DNA of 57,863 bases. It comes from Gammaproteobacteria bacterium (lineage in GTDB: Bacteria > Pseudomonadota > Gammaproteobacteria > GCF-002020875). The notes beneath the pieces were generated by a model. It saw only the letters and a list, made by a program, of their open reading frames with translations. It had not been told where the DNA came from and did no database searches. The position numbers and the translations under genes were made by a program. Shown here in pieces: positions 34,455 through 43,336 of this stretch; the stretch's first letter is position 1, and the number at the start of each line of letters is the position of its first letter. The DNA is taken from the NCBI GenBank assembly GCA_013349825.1, contig DUYW01000001.1, forward strand, positions 1 through 57,863. The letters run 5' to 3'.

Positions 34455-35114
34455 CTATTTCATAAATCCATTTTCTGCCAGAAAATCAATACTGATCCCC
34501 TCAGCACCCGGTTCGGCTGCACGATCACCGAGCACCATTCGCTCCAGATAACGTGCAATCAAATCAACCTCAAGGTTTACTTGAGTACCCACCCTGAATT
34601 GATCCATGGTGGTCTCTTGCAGTGTATGAGGCACAATATTCAAATCAAACAATGCACCGTTCACACCATTCACTGTTAAACTAATTCCATTGACTGTTAT
34701 TGAACCCTTTTCAGCAATATAGCGCGCCAGCTCATCCGGCGCCTTGATCTGAAAAAAGATCGAGCGTCCATCCTCTGAACGTTGCTGCACTTCACCAACC
34801 CCATCCACATGACCACTCACCAGATGGCCTCCCAGTCGCGTGGTTGGCGTTAACGCCTTTTCCAGATTGACGAGTGCCCCTACGGTTAATTGAGCGAAAG
34901 CAGTACGTGAGAGCGTCTCACCAGAGACGTCGGCCACAAAGCTGTTTCCAGGCAGTTCAACCGCGGTTAAACAGACCCCATTCACCGCAATGCTATCACC
35001 CAACTGCACGTCTCTCAGATCCAGCTTGCCGGTCTCAACCGTAAAACGTGCATCAGCCCCTTTGGGTTCGATACGCGCAATTTTACCGATAGATTCAATG
35101 ATGCCTGTAAACAT
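34455..35114 (-). CDS. ribE: riboflavin synthase alpha subunit
   Basis: Dismutates two lumazine molecules to riboflavin. The 219 residues consist of two similar lumazine-binding barrels: MFTGIIESIGKI, VNGVCLTAVELPGN and LGGHLVSGHVDGVG in the first; the second has VNGISLTVNGVNG and LQETTMDQFRVG. The frame is open twelve codons upstream, but MFTGIIES is the family start. The bases before it (CCTCCCCCC) are the reverse of a ribosome binding site, so initiation is unusual or weak. No FMN riboswitch is visible upstream; instead the 166-bp repeat lies there. ribD is absent. Confidence 0.96.
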   Translation of the reverse strand: MFTGIIESIGKIARIEPKGADARFTVETGKLDLRDVQLGDSIAVNGVCLTAVELPGNSFVADVSGETLSRTAFAQLTVGALVNLEKALTPTTRLGGHLVSGHVDGVGEVQQRSEDGRSIFFQIKAPDELARYIAEKGSITVNGISLTVNGVNGALFDLNIVPHTLQETTMDQFRVGTQVNLEVDLIARYLERMVLGDRAAEPGAEGISIDFLAENGFMK

Positions 35115-35182
35115 GGGGGGAGGATAGTACCATAGAGTGACTGATTTCAAGACCTCACACTGACCTATTCCATAGCAAATCG

Positions 35183-35348
35183 TCTAGGTGGCTGCCCGAG
35201 AATAGAAGTCGTAGCGAGGGGAAGCTGATTTGAGGCAGATTTTGTCATCATTTGAGGCGAATAGTTCTATTTAACGAAAAGGATGGGAAAATATGGCCAA
35301 ATTCAGCTTTTCCGCAGCAGGCTCTCTATTCTTGGACAACCGCCTGGG
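35183..35348. repeat. 166-bp hairpin-forming intergenic repeat, copy 1
   Basis: Bounded by 23-base inverted arms: left 35183-35205 (starts TCTAGGTGGC, ends GAGAATAG), right 35326-35348 (starts CTATTCTTGG, ends CGCCTGG). Seventeen of 23 positions are complementary and most differences are transitions that keep G-U pairs in RNA. A second, inner pair (AAGCTGATTTG near 35223, CAAATTCAGCTT near 35298) extends the hairpin. The left 100 bases recur at 57758-57863. No ORF is inside. It fills the gap between the REC-GGDEF-EAL gene stop and ribE. It looks like a MITE or ERIC-like element. Confidence 0.8.
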
Positions 35349-35373
35349 ATGCGCCATTTCCTCACAACCATAG

Positions 35374-37149
35374 CTAAAACATCTCCAGGCTACCGGCCCC
35401 CACCTTGCCCTGAGTGATCAGCAACTGCTCAAACTCGTTTGCTGGAACAGGTTTCGAAAAGTAGAAGCCCTGTAACTCCTCACACTGATGTTCACGTAAA
35501 AAATCTGCCTGAACCTTCGTCTCCACCCCCTCTGCAACCACATCAAACCCCATACTGTGGGCCATCGCAATCACGGCCTTTACCAAGGTCATATCATCTT
35601 TTGACGAAGGGATCTCTTTGATAAATTGCTGATCAATTTTGATGATATCGACCGGAAGGCGCTGAAGATAATTTAGGGTTGAATAGCCTGTACCAAAATC
35701 ATCTACTGCAATCTGTATCCCCGCTGAACGGATTTTCTGCAGAGATCTTGCTGCCTGATCCAGGTTATCAATCGTTGTTGTCTCGGTAATCTCCAGCTTA
35801 AACCAGGGAGGGGAGATACCACTTTTTCGAATCACATCAATAAACCACTCTGCCAGAGTCTCCTCTTGCAGCTGAATTGCCGAGAAATTAACCGCAATTC
35901 GTACACCAGGAAAGCCTTTTCTAAGCCACTCCAGATGCTGTTCGATGGCCTGCTGCATGACCCACTCTCCGACCATACGAATCAACCCGTTCTGCTCCAA
36001 TAACGGGATAAAACGGTCTGGCGGTATCGCTCCCAAAGTAGGATGGTGCCAGCGAAGTAGTACTTCACAGCCCACAATCTGTTTATTGATACTGTCTACC
36101 TGAGACTGATAGTAGAGTTCAAATTCATTATTCTGCAGTGCTGTGTAGATCGAGCTATTGAGTTCTAGGTCAAACTGGACCTGATCTTTCATCTCCAGCT
36201 CAAAGAAAGAGTAACTGTTATCACCTTGCTGACGCGCATACTCCAAAGCCGTTCCTGCACAACGCAACATCGATTCTGCACTGTCACAGTGGCGGGGGAA
36301 AAGTGAAATACCTACATTCAGCCCCAGAATCACCTCATCACCACTCAGTTCATAGGGTGCCTTAACCGCGTCAATCACACCAGCAACCACCTGCTCAACA
36401 AACTCTATATCATCATACTCATCACAAAGAACAGCAAAATGGTCCCCACCAACCCGGGCAATCAGGCGCTCTTTTGCAACAGAATGTTGAAGACGGGCCG
36501 TAACCTCTTTGAGAATAAAGTCACCCAAAAGATGACCATAGACATCATTAATGCGCTTGAAATTGGCCACATCCATAATCAGCAACGCCATCTGCTGACC
36601 TCTTAATGAGGCCTCTTTGACCATCTGAGCAAGATAGACCAGAAAAAACTGTCGATTGGGCAGGTCCGTTAAAATATCATAATTGGTGATCTCATAGAGC
36701 TCTCTCTGAGTCTTCTTATGGTCTGAAATTGCCCACTCCAGCTGCTGGATATTATTCTGCAATGAGCCATTGAGCGCCTGGATACGCAACTGCGCATTAA
36801 TTTTTGCCTGTAGCAGAGAGGGGTTAAAGGGTCTGGAAATAAAGTCATCACCACCGGCATCCAGAGCTTGGGTAATCACCTTCTCATCATCCTCTGCCGA
36901 GATAAAGATAATGGGCACATAGGATTCACCCTGACTGGATTTGATCTGCCTCGCAGCCTCATACCCATCCATCAACGGCATATGGATATCCATCAGCACA
37001 AGGTCTGGTCCTACTTTCTGAAATAGCTGAACCGCCTCAAGGCCATTTTTTGCCTCAATCAATTCATAGCTCTCCTCTCCCAGAACGGCCTTAAGCTGTG
37101 CCCTGTTGATGCCGATATCTTCAACAACTAAAACTTTAATAACTTTCAT
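35374..37149 (-). CDS. response regulator with GGDEF and EAL domains
   Basis: 591 residues: an N-terminal REC domain (phospho-acceptor Asp54 in LVLMDIHMPLMDG), a coiled linker, a GGDEF domain (about 155-320) and an EAL domain (about 335-585). The GGDEF signature is GGDHF and the substrate loop is altered, so cyclase activity is doubtful. The EAL side keeps EVLLRWHHP, NFSAIQL, EITETT, DDFGTGYSTLNYL and VVAEGVET, so it is likely an active cyclic di-GMP phosphodiesterase switched by phosphorylation. No cognate kinase gene is adjacent. The repeat begins 26 bases after its stop. Confidence 0.93.
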   Translation of the reverse strand: MKVIKVLVVEDIGINRAQLKAVLGEESYELIEAKNGLEAVQLFQKVGPDLVLMDIHMPLMDGYEAARQIKSSQGESYVPIIFISAEDDEKVITQALDAGGDDFISRPFNPSLLQAKINAQLRIQALNGSLQNNIQQLEWAISDHKKTQRELYEITNYDILTDLPNRQFFLVYLAQMVKEASLRGQQMALLIMDVANFKRINDVYGHLLGDFILKEVTARLQHSVAKERLIARVGGDHFAVLCDEYDDIEFVEQVVAGVIDAVKAPYELSGDEVILGLNVGISLFPRHCDSAESMLRCAGTALEYARQQGDNSYSFFELEMKDQVQFDLELNSSIYTALQNNEFELYYQSQVDSINKQIVGCEVLLRWHHPTLGAIPPDRFIPLLEQNGLIRMVGEWVMQQAIEQHLEWLRKGFPGVRIAVNFSAIQLQEETLAEWFIDVIRKSGISPPWFKLEITETTTIDNLDQAARSLQKIRSAGIQIAVDDFGTGYSTLNYLQRLPVDIIKIDQQFIKEIPSSKDDMTLVKAVIAMAHSMGFDVVAEGVETKVQADFLREHQCEELQGFYFSKPVPANEFEQLLITQGKVGAGSLEMF

Positions 37150-37316
37150 TGAAAAACAGCTATCCAGATCCCCAACCCGGAAAATCTGTCTACGCTACTG
37201 TATTCACAATATAGTTTCACATTCATCGCTTAGCTCCTCCCCAAACATTTTATGCCCTCAGAGACTACATCCCCTTTCTCTCAAGTGCCAGAAAAAAATA
37301 TGGCCCGTTACATCAC

Positions 37317-38825
37317 TCACTGATCTCGGTCCAATTTACGAAAAGCGAGCGCCTCCGCAATATGGTCATGGCTGATCTCAACCTCTCCGGCCAGATCTGC
37401 AATAGTACGCGCAACCCGTACGATACGATGATAGCCACGACCTGAAAGCCCAAGACGATCAATTGCATGGCTTAAAAACTGTTTCAAACCATCATTCACT
37501 TGTGCATGTTGCTGTAACGCTTCTCCTTGTAGCTGGCTGTTCGCTTGTTGCTGACGCTGCTGTTGACGCTCTCGCGCCACTGCAACCCGTTGGCGCACCA
37601 ACTCACTGCTCTCAGAGACCGTCTCTTGCAGTCCGGTCAACACTTCCGATGCAACTCGCGGCACCTCTACATGAAGGTCAATGCGATCCAGCAGCGGACC
37701 GGAAATACGACCATGATATCGTTTAATTTGATCTGGAGAACAGTGGCACTTCCCTGAACTGTCTCCATGAAAACCACAAGGGCATGGGTTCATCGCAGCA
37801 ATCAATTGAAACTGTGCCGGAAATTCAGTCTGCGCAGCCGCTCGTGAAATAGTGATTTTTCCTGACTCAATGGGTTCTCGCAACACTTCCAAAACAGAGC
37901 GACTGAATTCAGGCAGTTCATCCAGAAACAGTACCCCCTGATGGGCCAGTGAAATCTCTCCGGGCCGGGGATGGCTACCACCTCCGACCAAAGCCACTCC
38001 AGAGGCTGTATGGTGTGGGGTTCGAAAAGGACGAACCCCCCAATGAGAGGGGTCAAAATGTGTCTGGTTGACTGAATAGATGGTGGCCGACTCTAATGCC
38101 TCCACCTCACTCATCGGTGGCAGGATTCCAGGAAGCGTTGATGAGAGTAGTGTTTTACCGGTTCCAGGCGGTCCAACCAGTAGTAGATGGTGTCCACCTG
38201 CAGCAGCAATTTCCAGTGCACGCCGAGCCATCTGTTGTCCCCGCACCTGAGAGAGATCTGTCGCCACACGCTGCTGCTGTCGTTGTGGTCGTCCAACCTG
38301 CAGCTCCAGTGGCTGCTGATGAAGCAGGTATGCAACCAACTGCTGAATACTCTCTACCGCTACAATTGAAAGCCCCTCTACATGACTGGCCTCTTCAGCG
38401 TTCTCTTTCGGCACAATCAGTATGCGCCCGGCATCTCTCGCCTCTAGTGCTGCGGGCAGAATGCCGCGCACAGGCCGCAGACGTCCATCCAGCGCCAACT
38501 CCCCCAATGATTCGTAGGGCTGTACCATTTCAGGGCTTAACTGTCCCGAGGCCACTAAAATACCCAGAGCAATAGGCAGGTCAAGCCGTGCCCCGCTCTT
38601 GGGCAGATCTGCCGGGGCCAGATTGATGGTGATACGCCGCTGAGGAATCTTATAGCCCCCACTGATCAATGCTCCCCGCACCCGGTCCTTGGCCTCTCGC
38701 ACGGCGGCTTCCGGAAGCCCAATAATGGAGATGCCGGGAAGTCCGCGACTGAGCATCACTTCGACCACCACCTCCGGCGCCTCTATACCGGCAAGTGAAC
38801 GACTATAGACTGCTGCTAATGACAA
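37317..38825 (-). CDS. comM: ComM/YifB family magnesium-chelatase-like AAA+ ATPase
   Basis: Hexameric helicase-like protein that promotes branch migration during natural transformation in Vibrio and Acinetobacter, present widely. The 502 residues comprise a Lon-like N-domain (SRGLPGISIIGLPEAAVREA), AAA+ core with GPPGTGKTLL, LFLDELPEF, a cysteine cluster NPCPCGFHGDSSGKCHCS, and the C-terminal Mg_chelatase_C domain. The frame is open for 38 more codons, but a TTG at 38825 with AGAGGTGAG upstream gives the canonical SLAAVYSR start. Divergent from the ABC transporter by 75 bases. Confidence 0.94.
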   Translation of the reverse strand: MSLAAVYSRSLAGIEAPEVVVEVMLSRGLPGISIIGLPEAAVREAKDRVRGALISGGYKIPQRRITINLAPADLPKSGARLDLPIALGILVASGQLSPEMVQPYESLGELALDGRLRPVRGILPAALEARDAGRILIVPKENAEEASHVEGLSIVAVESIQQLVAYLLHQQPLELQVGRPQRQQQRVATDLSQVRGQQMARRALEIAAAGGHHLLLVGPPGTGKTLLSSTLPGILPPMSEVEALESATIYSVNQTHFDPSHWGVRPFRTPHHTASGVALVGGGSHPRPGEISLAHQGVLFLDELPEFSRSVLEVLREPIESGKITISRAAAQTEFPAQFQLIAAMNPCPCGFHGDSSGKCHCSPDQIKRYHGRISGPLLDRIDLHVEVPRVASEVLTGLQETVSESSELVRQRVAVARERQQQRQQQANSQLQGEALQQHAQVNDGLKQFLSHAIDRLGLSGRGYHRIVRVARTIADLAGEVEISHDHIAEALAFRKLDRDQ

Positions 38826-38900
38826 GATCTCACCTCTCTGTTCAACCTCTATCCATTTCAAACTGATCCAACCCCATACAATCCGATAGAATGGCCCGCT

Positions 38901-39521
38901 ATGCAAGCGTTGACAGTGAAACAATTGGTTACATTTCATCTCGGCCCCATTGAGCTGAGTGTAGCCGAAGGAGAAACCGCCTCCATTTACGGCCCCTCCG
39001 GTAGTGGCAAAACACTGTTACTACGGGCAATTGCCGATCTCGACCCCCATCAGGGAGAGGTCTGGCTCAAGGGTCAGAAACAGTGTGATACCCCGCCCAA
39101 CCAGTGGCGCAAGGCAGTGGCCTACTGTGCTGCAGAGAGCCAATGGTGGGGAGATCTTGTCACTCACCACTTTCCTTCAGAGCATGATCCAGCCCACTTG
39201 AGCTTATGGTTTGAAATGGGTGGCTTTACGTCTGATGTGCTCAACTGGTCTGTTGATCGGCTCTCCAGCGGAGAGAAGCAGCGCCTCTCTATTATTCGTC
39301 AACTGGTGCGCCAACCGGAGGTGCTGCTACTGGATGAACCCACCGCAAACCTCGACCCTGACAATGGTCAACGTATTGAAGAGATGATCGCTCACTACCA
39401 GCTACATCAGAGAGCTACCGTAATTTGGGTAAGCCATAACCAGCTACAGCTAAACCGTGTCAGTCACCACATTTTCAGAATGGATAACGGCCAGCTTTAC
39501 CCTGCCGAGAAGAACAGCTAA
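38901..39521 (+). CDS. fetA: FetA/YbbL-like ABC transporter ATPase
   Basis: ATP-binding subunit, 206 residues. Walker A GPSGSGKTLLL, Q-loop region with AYCAAES, signature LSSGEKQRLS, Walker B VLLLDEP and H-loop WVSHNQ are all present. Its partner is the membrane protein encoded one base downstream (TAATG overlap). In E. coli the FetAB pair is reported to export iron and raise resistance to oxidative stress; that function is inferred here from family only. No Fur box was seen in the 75-base spacer shared with comM. Confidence 0.9.
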   Translation: MQALTVKQLVTFHLGPIELSVAEGETASIYGPSGSGKTLLLRAIADLDPHQGEVWLKGQKQCDTPPNQWRKAVAYCAAESQWWGDLVTHHFPSEHDPAHLSLWFEMGGFTSDVLNWSVDRLSSGEKQRLSIIRQLVRQPEVLLLDEPTANLDPDNGQRIEEMIAHYQLHQRATVIWVSHNQLQLNRVSHHIFRMDNGQLYPAEKNS

Positions 39522-40339
39522 TGGAGCAAAACACCCCTTCACTGGTCATTCTCTCAACCACCGACCTTATGCTCGCCGCACTGCTGATTGTGTTGCTGGC
39601 ACTGCTCTCACGATTTAACCAAAATGGCCTTGAAAAGCGGATGCTGTTTGCTTCAGTACGCGCCACACTACAACTGCTACTGATCGGTGTCGTACTTCAG
39701 ACCCTATTTGACCACATCAATCTGTTCTGGATTGCCATGCTCTCTCTACTGATGATACTGCTGGCCGGTCGTGAGGTTGAAGCGAGACAACAGTACCGAA
39801 TAGAGGGTGGATGGGGCTTTTTCAGTGGTACCTTTGCGATGTTTCTCTCCTCTATGGTGACAACACTGTTTGGACTGCTGGTGATTATTCAATACGATCC
39901 TTGGTATCACCCCCAGTATGCGATCCCGCTATTGGGAATGTTACTGGGCAATACCATGAACGGAATCTCCCTTGGAATGGACCGCCTCACCAGCTCTGTC
40001 TGGCAACAACGCAAACAGATTGATGCACGGCTTGCACTGGGAGAGCGCGCAGCAGATGCCATTCGTGTTCTGCGCAATGAGGCTATTCGTACCGGAATGA
40101 TCCCCATCCTCAATGCAATGGCTGCTGCGGGACTGATCAGTCTGCCCGGAATGATGACCGGTCAAATCCTTTCCGGAACGCCCCCCCTGGAGGCGGTGAA
40201 GTACCAATTACTGATCCTCTTTTTGATCTCTGCCGGTACCGGTTTCGGGGTGATGGCCGCAATTGCCATCTCCTCCAGAAAGTTTTTTGATGAGCGCGAA
40301 CGGTTGCGAACAGAGCGTATTTCGCAACGTAATCCGTAA
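39521..40339 (+). CDS. fetB: FetB/YbbM-like ABC transporter permease
   Basis: Membrane subunit of about 272 residues and seven predicted helices (UPF0014 family). Characteristic strings are ASVRATLQLLLIGVVLQ, AGREVEARQQYR, PLLGMLLGNTMNGISLGMDR and the coupling region ALGERAADAIRVLRNEAIRTGM followed by ISLPGMMTGQILSG. It overlaps fetA by one base and ends four bases from the convergent SPOR gene. Confidence 0.92.
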   Translation: MEQNTPSLVILSTTDLMLAALLIVLLALLSRFNQNGLEKRMLFASVRATLQLLLIGVVLQTLFDHINLFWIAMLSLLMILLAGREVEARQQYRIEGGWGFFSGTFAMFLSSMVTTLFGLLVIIQYDPWYHPQYAIPLLGMLLGNTMNGISLGMDRLTSSVWQQRKQIDARLALGERAADAIRVLRNEAIRTGMIPILNAMAAAGLISLPGMMTGQILSGTPPLEAVKYQLLILFLISAGTGFGVMAAIAISSRKFFDERERLRTERISQRNP

Positions 40340-40342
40340 ACC

Positions 40343-40942
40343 TCAGTGGCTGGCATATTTTTTCAGAAAGGAGTCGTAGCCTGCGCGCTTCAGTTGGCTC
40401 TGCCGATGCTCAGCACTGGAAAAACTCTGAAATGGACCAACATTGACCCGAAACAGTGAACCTTTGGCACTCTTAACGGTATCAATTTGCACATGCTCAA
40501 CACCCATTAAAATCAATTCCGCCTTATGTTGCTCTGCGGCATCGCGACGACGAAAGGCCCCCATCTGTATTTGGTAGTTACCCGTCGGCACTGCAGAATG
40601 CGCTGCCTTGGTAGGCACCGGCTTGCTCTTTTTGGCTCTCTCCTTTTTATTCACCGGCTTTTTCTTTGGCTGACTCTTCACCGCCTCCTTACGCTCCTCA
40701 ATACCGATGTACTCTTCATCTGGAAGCATGGAGAAAAAATCAAAGTGGAACTGATCATCACCACTACCAGCCTTTTTCGATACAGCAGGCTGTTTTTTGG
40801 TCAGCACCTGAATGGAGCTGGCACTATTTTTCAACCAGTATAGATAACCACTAAAGAGTCCTACAGCCACCACCACCAGCATCAGCAGAGCACCTCCAGA
40901 GAGGTAACCTGACTCGGGGCATACGCTGTTTGCTCCTTTCAT
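40343..40942 (-). CDS. membrane-anchored SPOR-domain protein
   Basis: A 199-residue bitopic protein: one membrane helix (ALLMLVVVAVGLFSGYLYWL, about 18-37), a Lys/Pro-rich periplasmic linker (KSQPKKKPVNKKERAKKSKP), and a C-terminal SPOR domain (NYQIQMGAFRRRDAAEQHKA to LKRAGYDSFLKKY). SPOR domains bind denuded septal peptidoglycan. The layout is that of FtsN, commonly found just after argS as here (five bases), so a cell-division role is likely. The linker is shorter than in E. coli FtsN. It is the last gene of the long minus-strand operon. Confidence 0.9.
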   Translation of the reverse strand: MKGANSVCPESGYLSGGALLMLVVVAVGLFSGYLYWLKNSASSIQVLTKKQPAVSKKAGSGDDQFHFDFFSMLPDEEYIGIEERKEAVKSQPKKKPVNKKERAKKSKPVPTKAAHSAVPTGNYQIQMGAFRRRDAAEQHKAELILMGVEHVQIDTVKSAKGSLFRVNVGPFQSFSSAEHRQSQLKRAGYDSFLKKYASH

Positions 40943-40947
40943 ATCTC

Positions 40948-42705
40948 CTACATCTCCTGCGGTGCCGAGACCCCAAGAATTTGCAGGCCATTGACAAACA
41001 CCTGTCGTGCAGCAGAGATTAGCGTAATTCGTGCATTTCTCAACTCTTGATCCTCCACAATAAAATGGTGTGCGTTGTAGTAGGTGTGTAACTCGTGAGC
41101 AAGATCACGCAAATAGTGGGCGATCTGGTGTGGTTCACGCTGTAACGCTGCACTCTCCAACAGCTCTGGATAGCGTGCAATCGCCACCATCAACGACTTT
41201 TCATGTGGCTCAACCAGTCGTGAAAACTGCTCGATACCCTGTTGCGAGTCCCACACCATCCCCTTGTCACGCAGCTGTCGCAACACGCTGTGAATACGTG
41301 CATGAGCATACTGGATGTAATAGACTGGATTTTCTGAAGATTCAGAGCGTGCCAGATCAAGATCAAAGTCCATATGTTGTTCGCTTTTACGCAACACATA
41401 GAAGAAACGGGCAGCATCATTTCCCACTTCATCCCGCAACTCACGAAGCGTGACAAAAGAGCCGCTACGGGTCGACATCTGTACCTTCTCTCCACCTCGG
41501 TAGAGGGAGGCAAATTGCACCAGCAGTACCTCCAGCGTACTCGCCTCTTCACCCATTGCCGTAAGGGCCGCACGTACCCGAGGTACATAACCGTGATGGT
41601 CGGCTCCCCAGATATCCACCATCTTGCCAAAACCGCGCTGTAACTTATTCATATGGTAGGCGATATCTGAGGCAAAATAGGTCTTGAGGCCATTATCACG
41701 CACCACAACACGGTCTTTCTCATCCCCATAGGCGGTGGAACGGAACCAGAGCGCACCTTTCTCCTCATAGATATCTCCACTCGCCTGCAACTTTTCAATC
41801 GCCCGGTCTACCACTTGAGAGTCCATCAAAGAGCGCTCAGAGAACCACTCATCATAAACCACCCCAAACTCCTCCAGGTCCTGGCGAATATCTCCCAGGA
41901 TCGCATCCGTAGCCACCTTATGGATGGTGTTGTAATCCTCTGCACCGAGTAACGCTCGTGCCTGTGCAATGATGCCATCGATATGAACCTCTTTATCCCC
42001 TGCCGGCTCATCCTCAACAACCCCCTCCATCACTTGGGCAATGGGGTGTAAAAACTGCTCTTGATGCTCGCGATGAAGCGATGCGGCAATATCCCAGATA
42101 TAATCTCCTCGATAGCCATTGGAGGGGAAGGTTACAGCCTCACCACACAGGTCGAGATAACGCAACCAGACACTCGCTGCCAGTATATCCATCTGCCGAC
42201 CGGCATCATTGACATAGTATTCACAATGGACCTGATAACCTGCAGCACGTAGTAGATTGGCTGTAGCTGCACCATATGCAGCACCTCGTCCATGCCCCAC
42301 ATGGAGTGGCCCTGTCGGATTGGCCGAGACATACTCCATCAATACCTTTTCACCACTGCCCACCTCACACCTTCCGAAACGCTCCCCCTGCTCCAGTACC
42401 GACTCGACCAGATCACTGTAGGCACTCTGTGTCAGGAAGAAGTTGATGAATCCCGGACCTGCAATCTCACATTTCAGCACCTGGCTGTTTTCAGGCAAGG
42501 CATCCATCACTAGCTGCGCCAACTCACGAGGATTACGTCGGGCCTGCTTTGACAACACCATTGCCACATTAGTGGCAAAATCACCATGCGCCTGATCACG
42601 GGTGCGTTCAATCAAAACAGTGGGAGGCTGCTCCAACTGCAGCGCTCCGGATGTTTGTAGAATATCCAGTGCTGCTGCTACCAGTTGCTGTAGTTGTTGT
42701 TTCAT
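40948..42705 (-). CDS. argS: arginyl-tRNA synthetase
   Basis: Class I synthetase charging tRNA-Arg, 585 residues. It has the N-terminal additional domain ([15 protein letters not shown]), the HIGH motif as [13 protein letters not shown], the KMSKS region as [13 protein letters not shown] (the frequent ArgRS variant without the second Lys) and the DALR anticodon domain ([19 protein letters not shown]). The start ATG opens a typical MKQQLQQLV. It lies 61 bases after yajL and five before the SPOR gene. Confidence 0.97.
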   Translation of the reverse strand: MKQQLQQLVAAALDILQTSGALQLEQPPTVLIERTRDQAHGDFATNVAMVLSKQARRNPRELAQLVMDALPENSQVLKCEIAGPGFINFFLTQSAYSDLVESVLEQGERFGRCEVGSGEKVLMEYVSANPTGPLHVGHGRGAAYGAATANLLRAAGYQVHCEYYVNDAGRQMDILAASVWLRYLDLCGEAVTFPSNGYRGDYIWDIAASLHREHQEQFLHPIAQVMEGVVEDEPAGDKEVHIDGIIAQARALLGAEDYNTIHKVATDAILGDIRQDLEEFGVVYDEWFSERSLMDSQVVDRAIEKLQASGDIYEEKGALWFRSTAYGDEKDRVVVRDNGLKTYFASDIAYHMNKLQRGFGKMVDIWGADHHGYVPRVRAALTAMGEEASTLEVLLVQFASLYRGGEKVQMSTRSGSFVTLRELRDEVGNDAARFFYVLRKSEQHMDFDLDLARSESSENPVYYIQYAHARIHSVLRQLRDKGMVWDSQQGIEQFSRLVEPHEKSLMVAIARYPELLESAALQREPHQIAHYLRDLAHELHTYYNAHHFIVEDQELRNARITLISAARQVFVNGLQILGVSAPQEM

Positions 42706-42766
42706 AATTGTAAATCTCGATCAGTCAATCGACCTTATTTCAGTCGTACAACTGTTGTTACTGTTA

Positions 42767-43318
42767 TTACTGTCGTACCAGAGGGGCCTCAACCTGCTCT
42801 CGTCTCTCTTCACCCAGCAGAAGGGCAATCAACTCCAGCGCAAAATCCATCGCTGTACCCGGCCCCCGAGAGGTGACAACCTTTCCATCAGTCACCACAC
42901 TCACCCCTTCAATCAACCGTGCCTGCGAAGGTTGCAACACCCCTGGATAGCAAGTGGCCTCTCGCCCCTCAAGCAGCCCCGCATCAGCCAGTACCTTGGG
43001 TGCTGCACAAATTGCTGCGGTATAACGCCCTGCAGCAGCCATCTTTTTCAACAGTTGGTGAATGCGTGGGTCTGCATTGAGGTGGTCTGCTCCCGGTAAG
43101 CCACCCGGCAGTACCACCATCTCGTACTCTCTCTGCAGCGCCTCATCCAACGTCATATCGGCTAAGTGGACAGTCTTCCGGCTGGCACGAACGGGGCCCG
43201 GTTTTAATCCGGCCACCACCACCTCAATCTCGGCCCGTCGCAGCAGATCAATAATGGTGATCGCCTCCAGTTCTTCAAACCCTTCAGCCAGAGGCACCAA
43301 CACCGAAGGTTGACTCAT
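42767..43318 (-). CDS. yajL: DJ-1/PfpI family protein YajL
   Basis: A 183-residue DJ-1-like protein. The conserved Glu in AEGFEELEAI and nucleophilic Cys in AAICAAPKVL form the family's oxidation-sensitive site; VLPGGLPGADHL and TSRGPGTAMDFAL complete the pattern and favour the YajL branch over PfpI proteases. Reported roles include chaperone and glyoxalase/deglycase activity, the latter disputed. It lies between ctpA and argS in the same operon. Confidence 0.92.
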   Translation of the reverse strand: MSQPSVLVPLAEGFEELEAITIIDLLRRAEIEVVVAGLKPGPVRASRKTVHLADMTLDEALQREYEMVVLPGGLPGADHLNADPRIHQLLKKMAAAGRYTAAICAAPKVLADAGLLEGREATCYPGVLQPSQARLIEGVSVVTDGKVVTSRGPGTAMDFALELIALLLGEERREQVEAPLVRQ

Positions 43319-43336
43319 GATCGCAAGCCCTGTTGA

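Noticed and set aside
35115-35373. FMN riboswitch ahead of the riboflavin genes
   Set aside because: None of the conserved RFN blocks (such as AGGGTGAAAATC) is present; the region is the 166-bp repeat.
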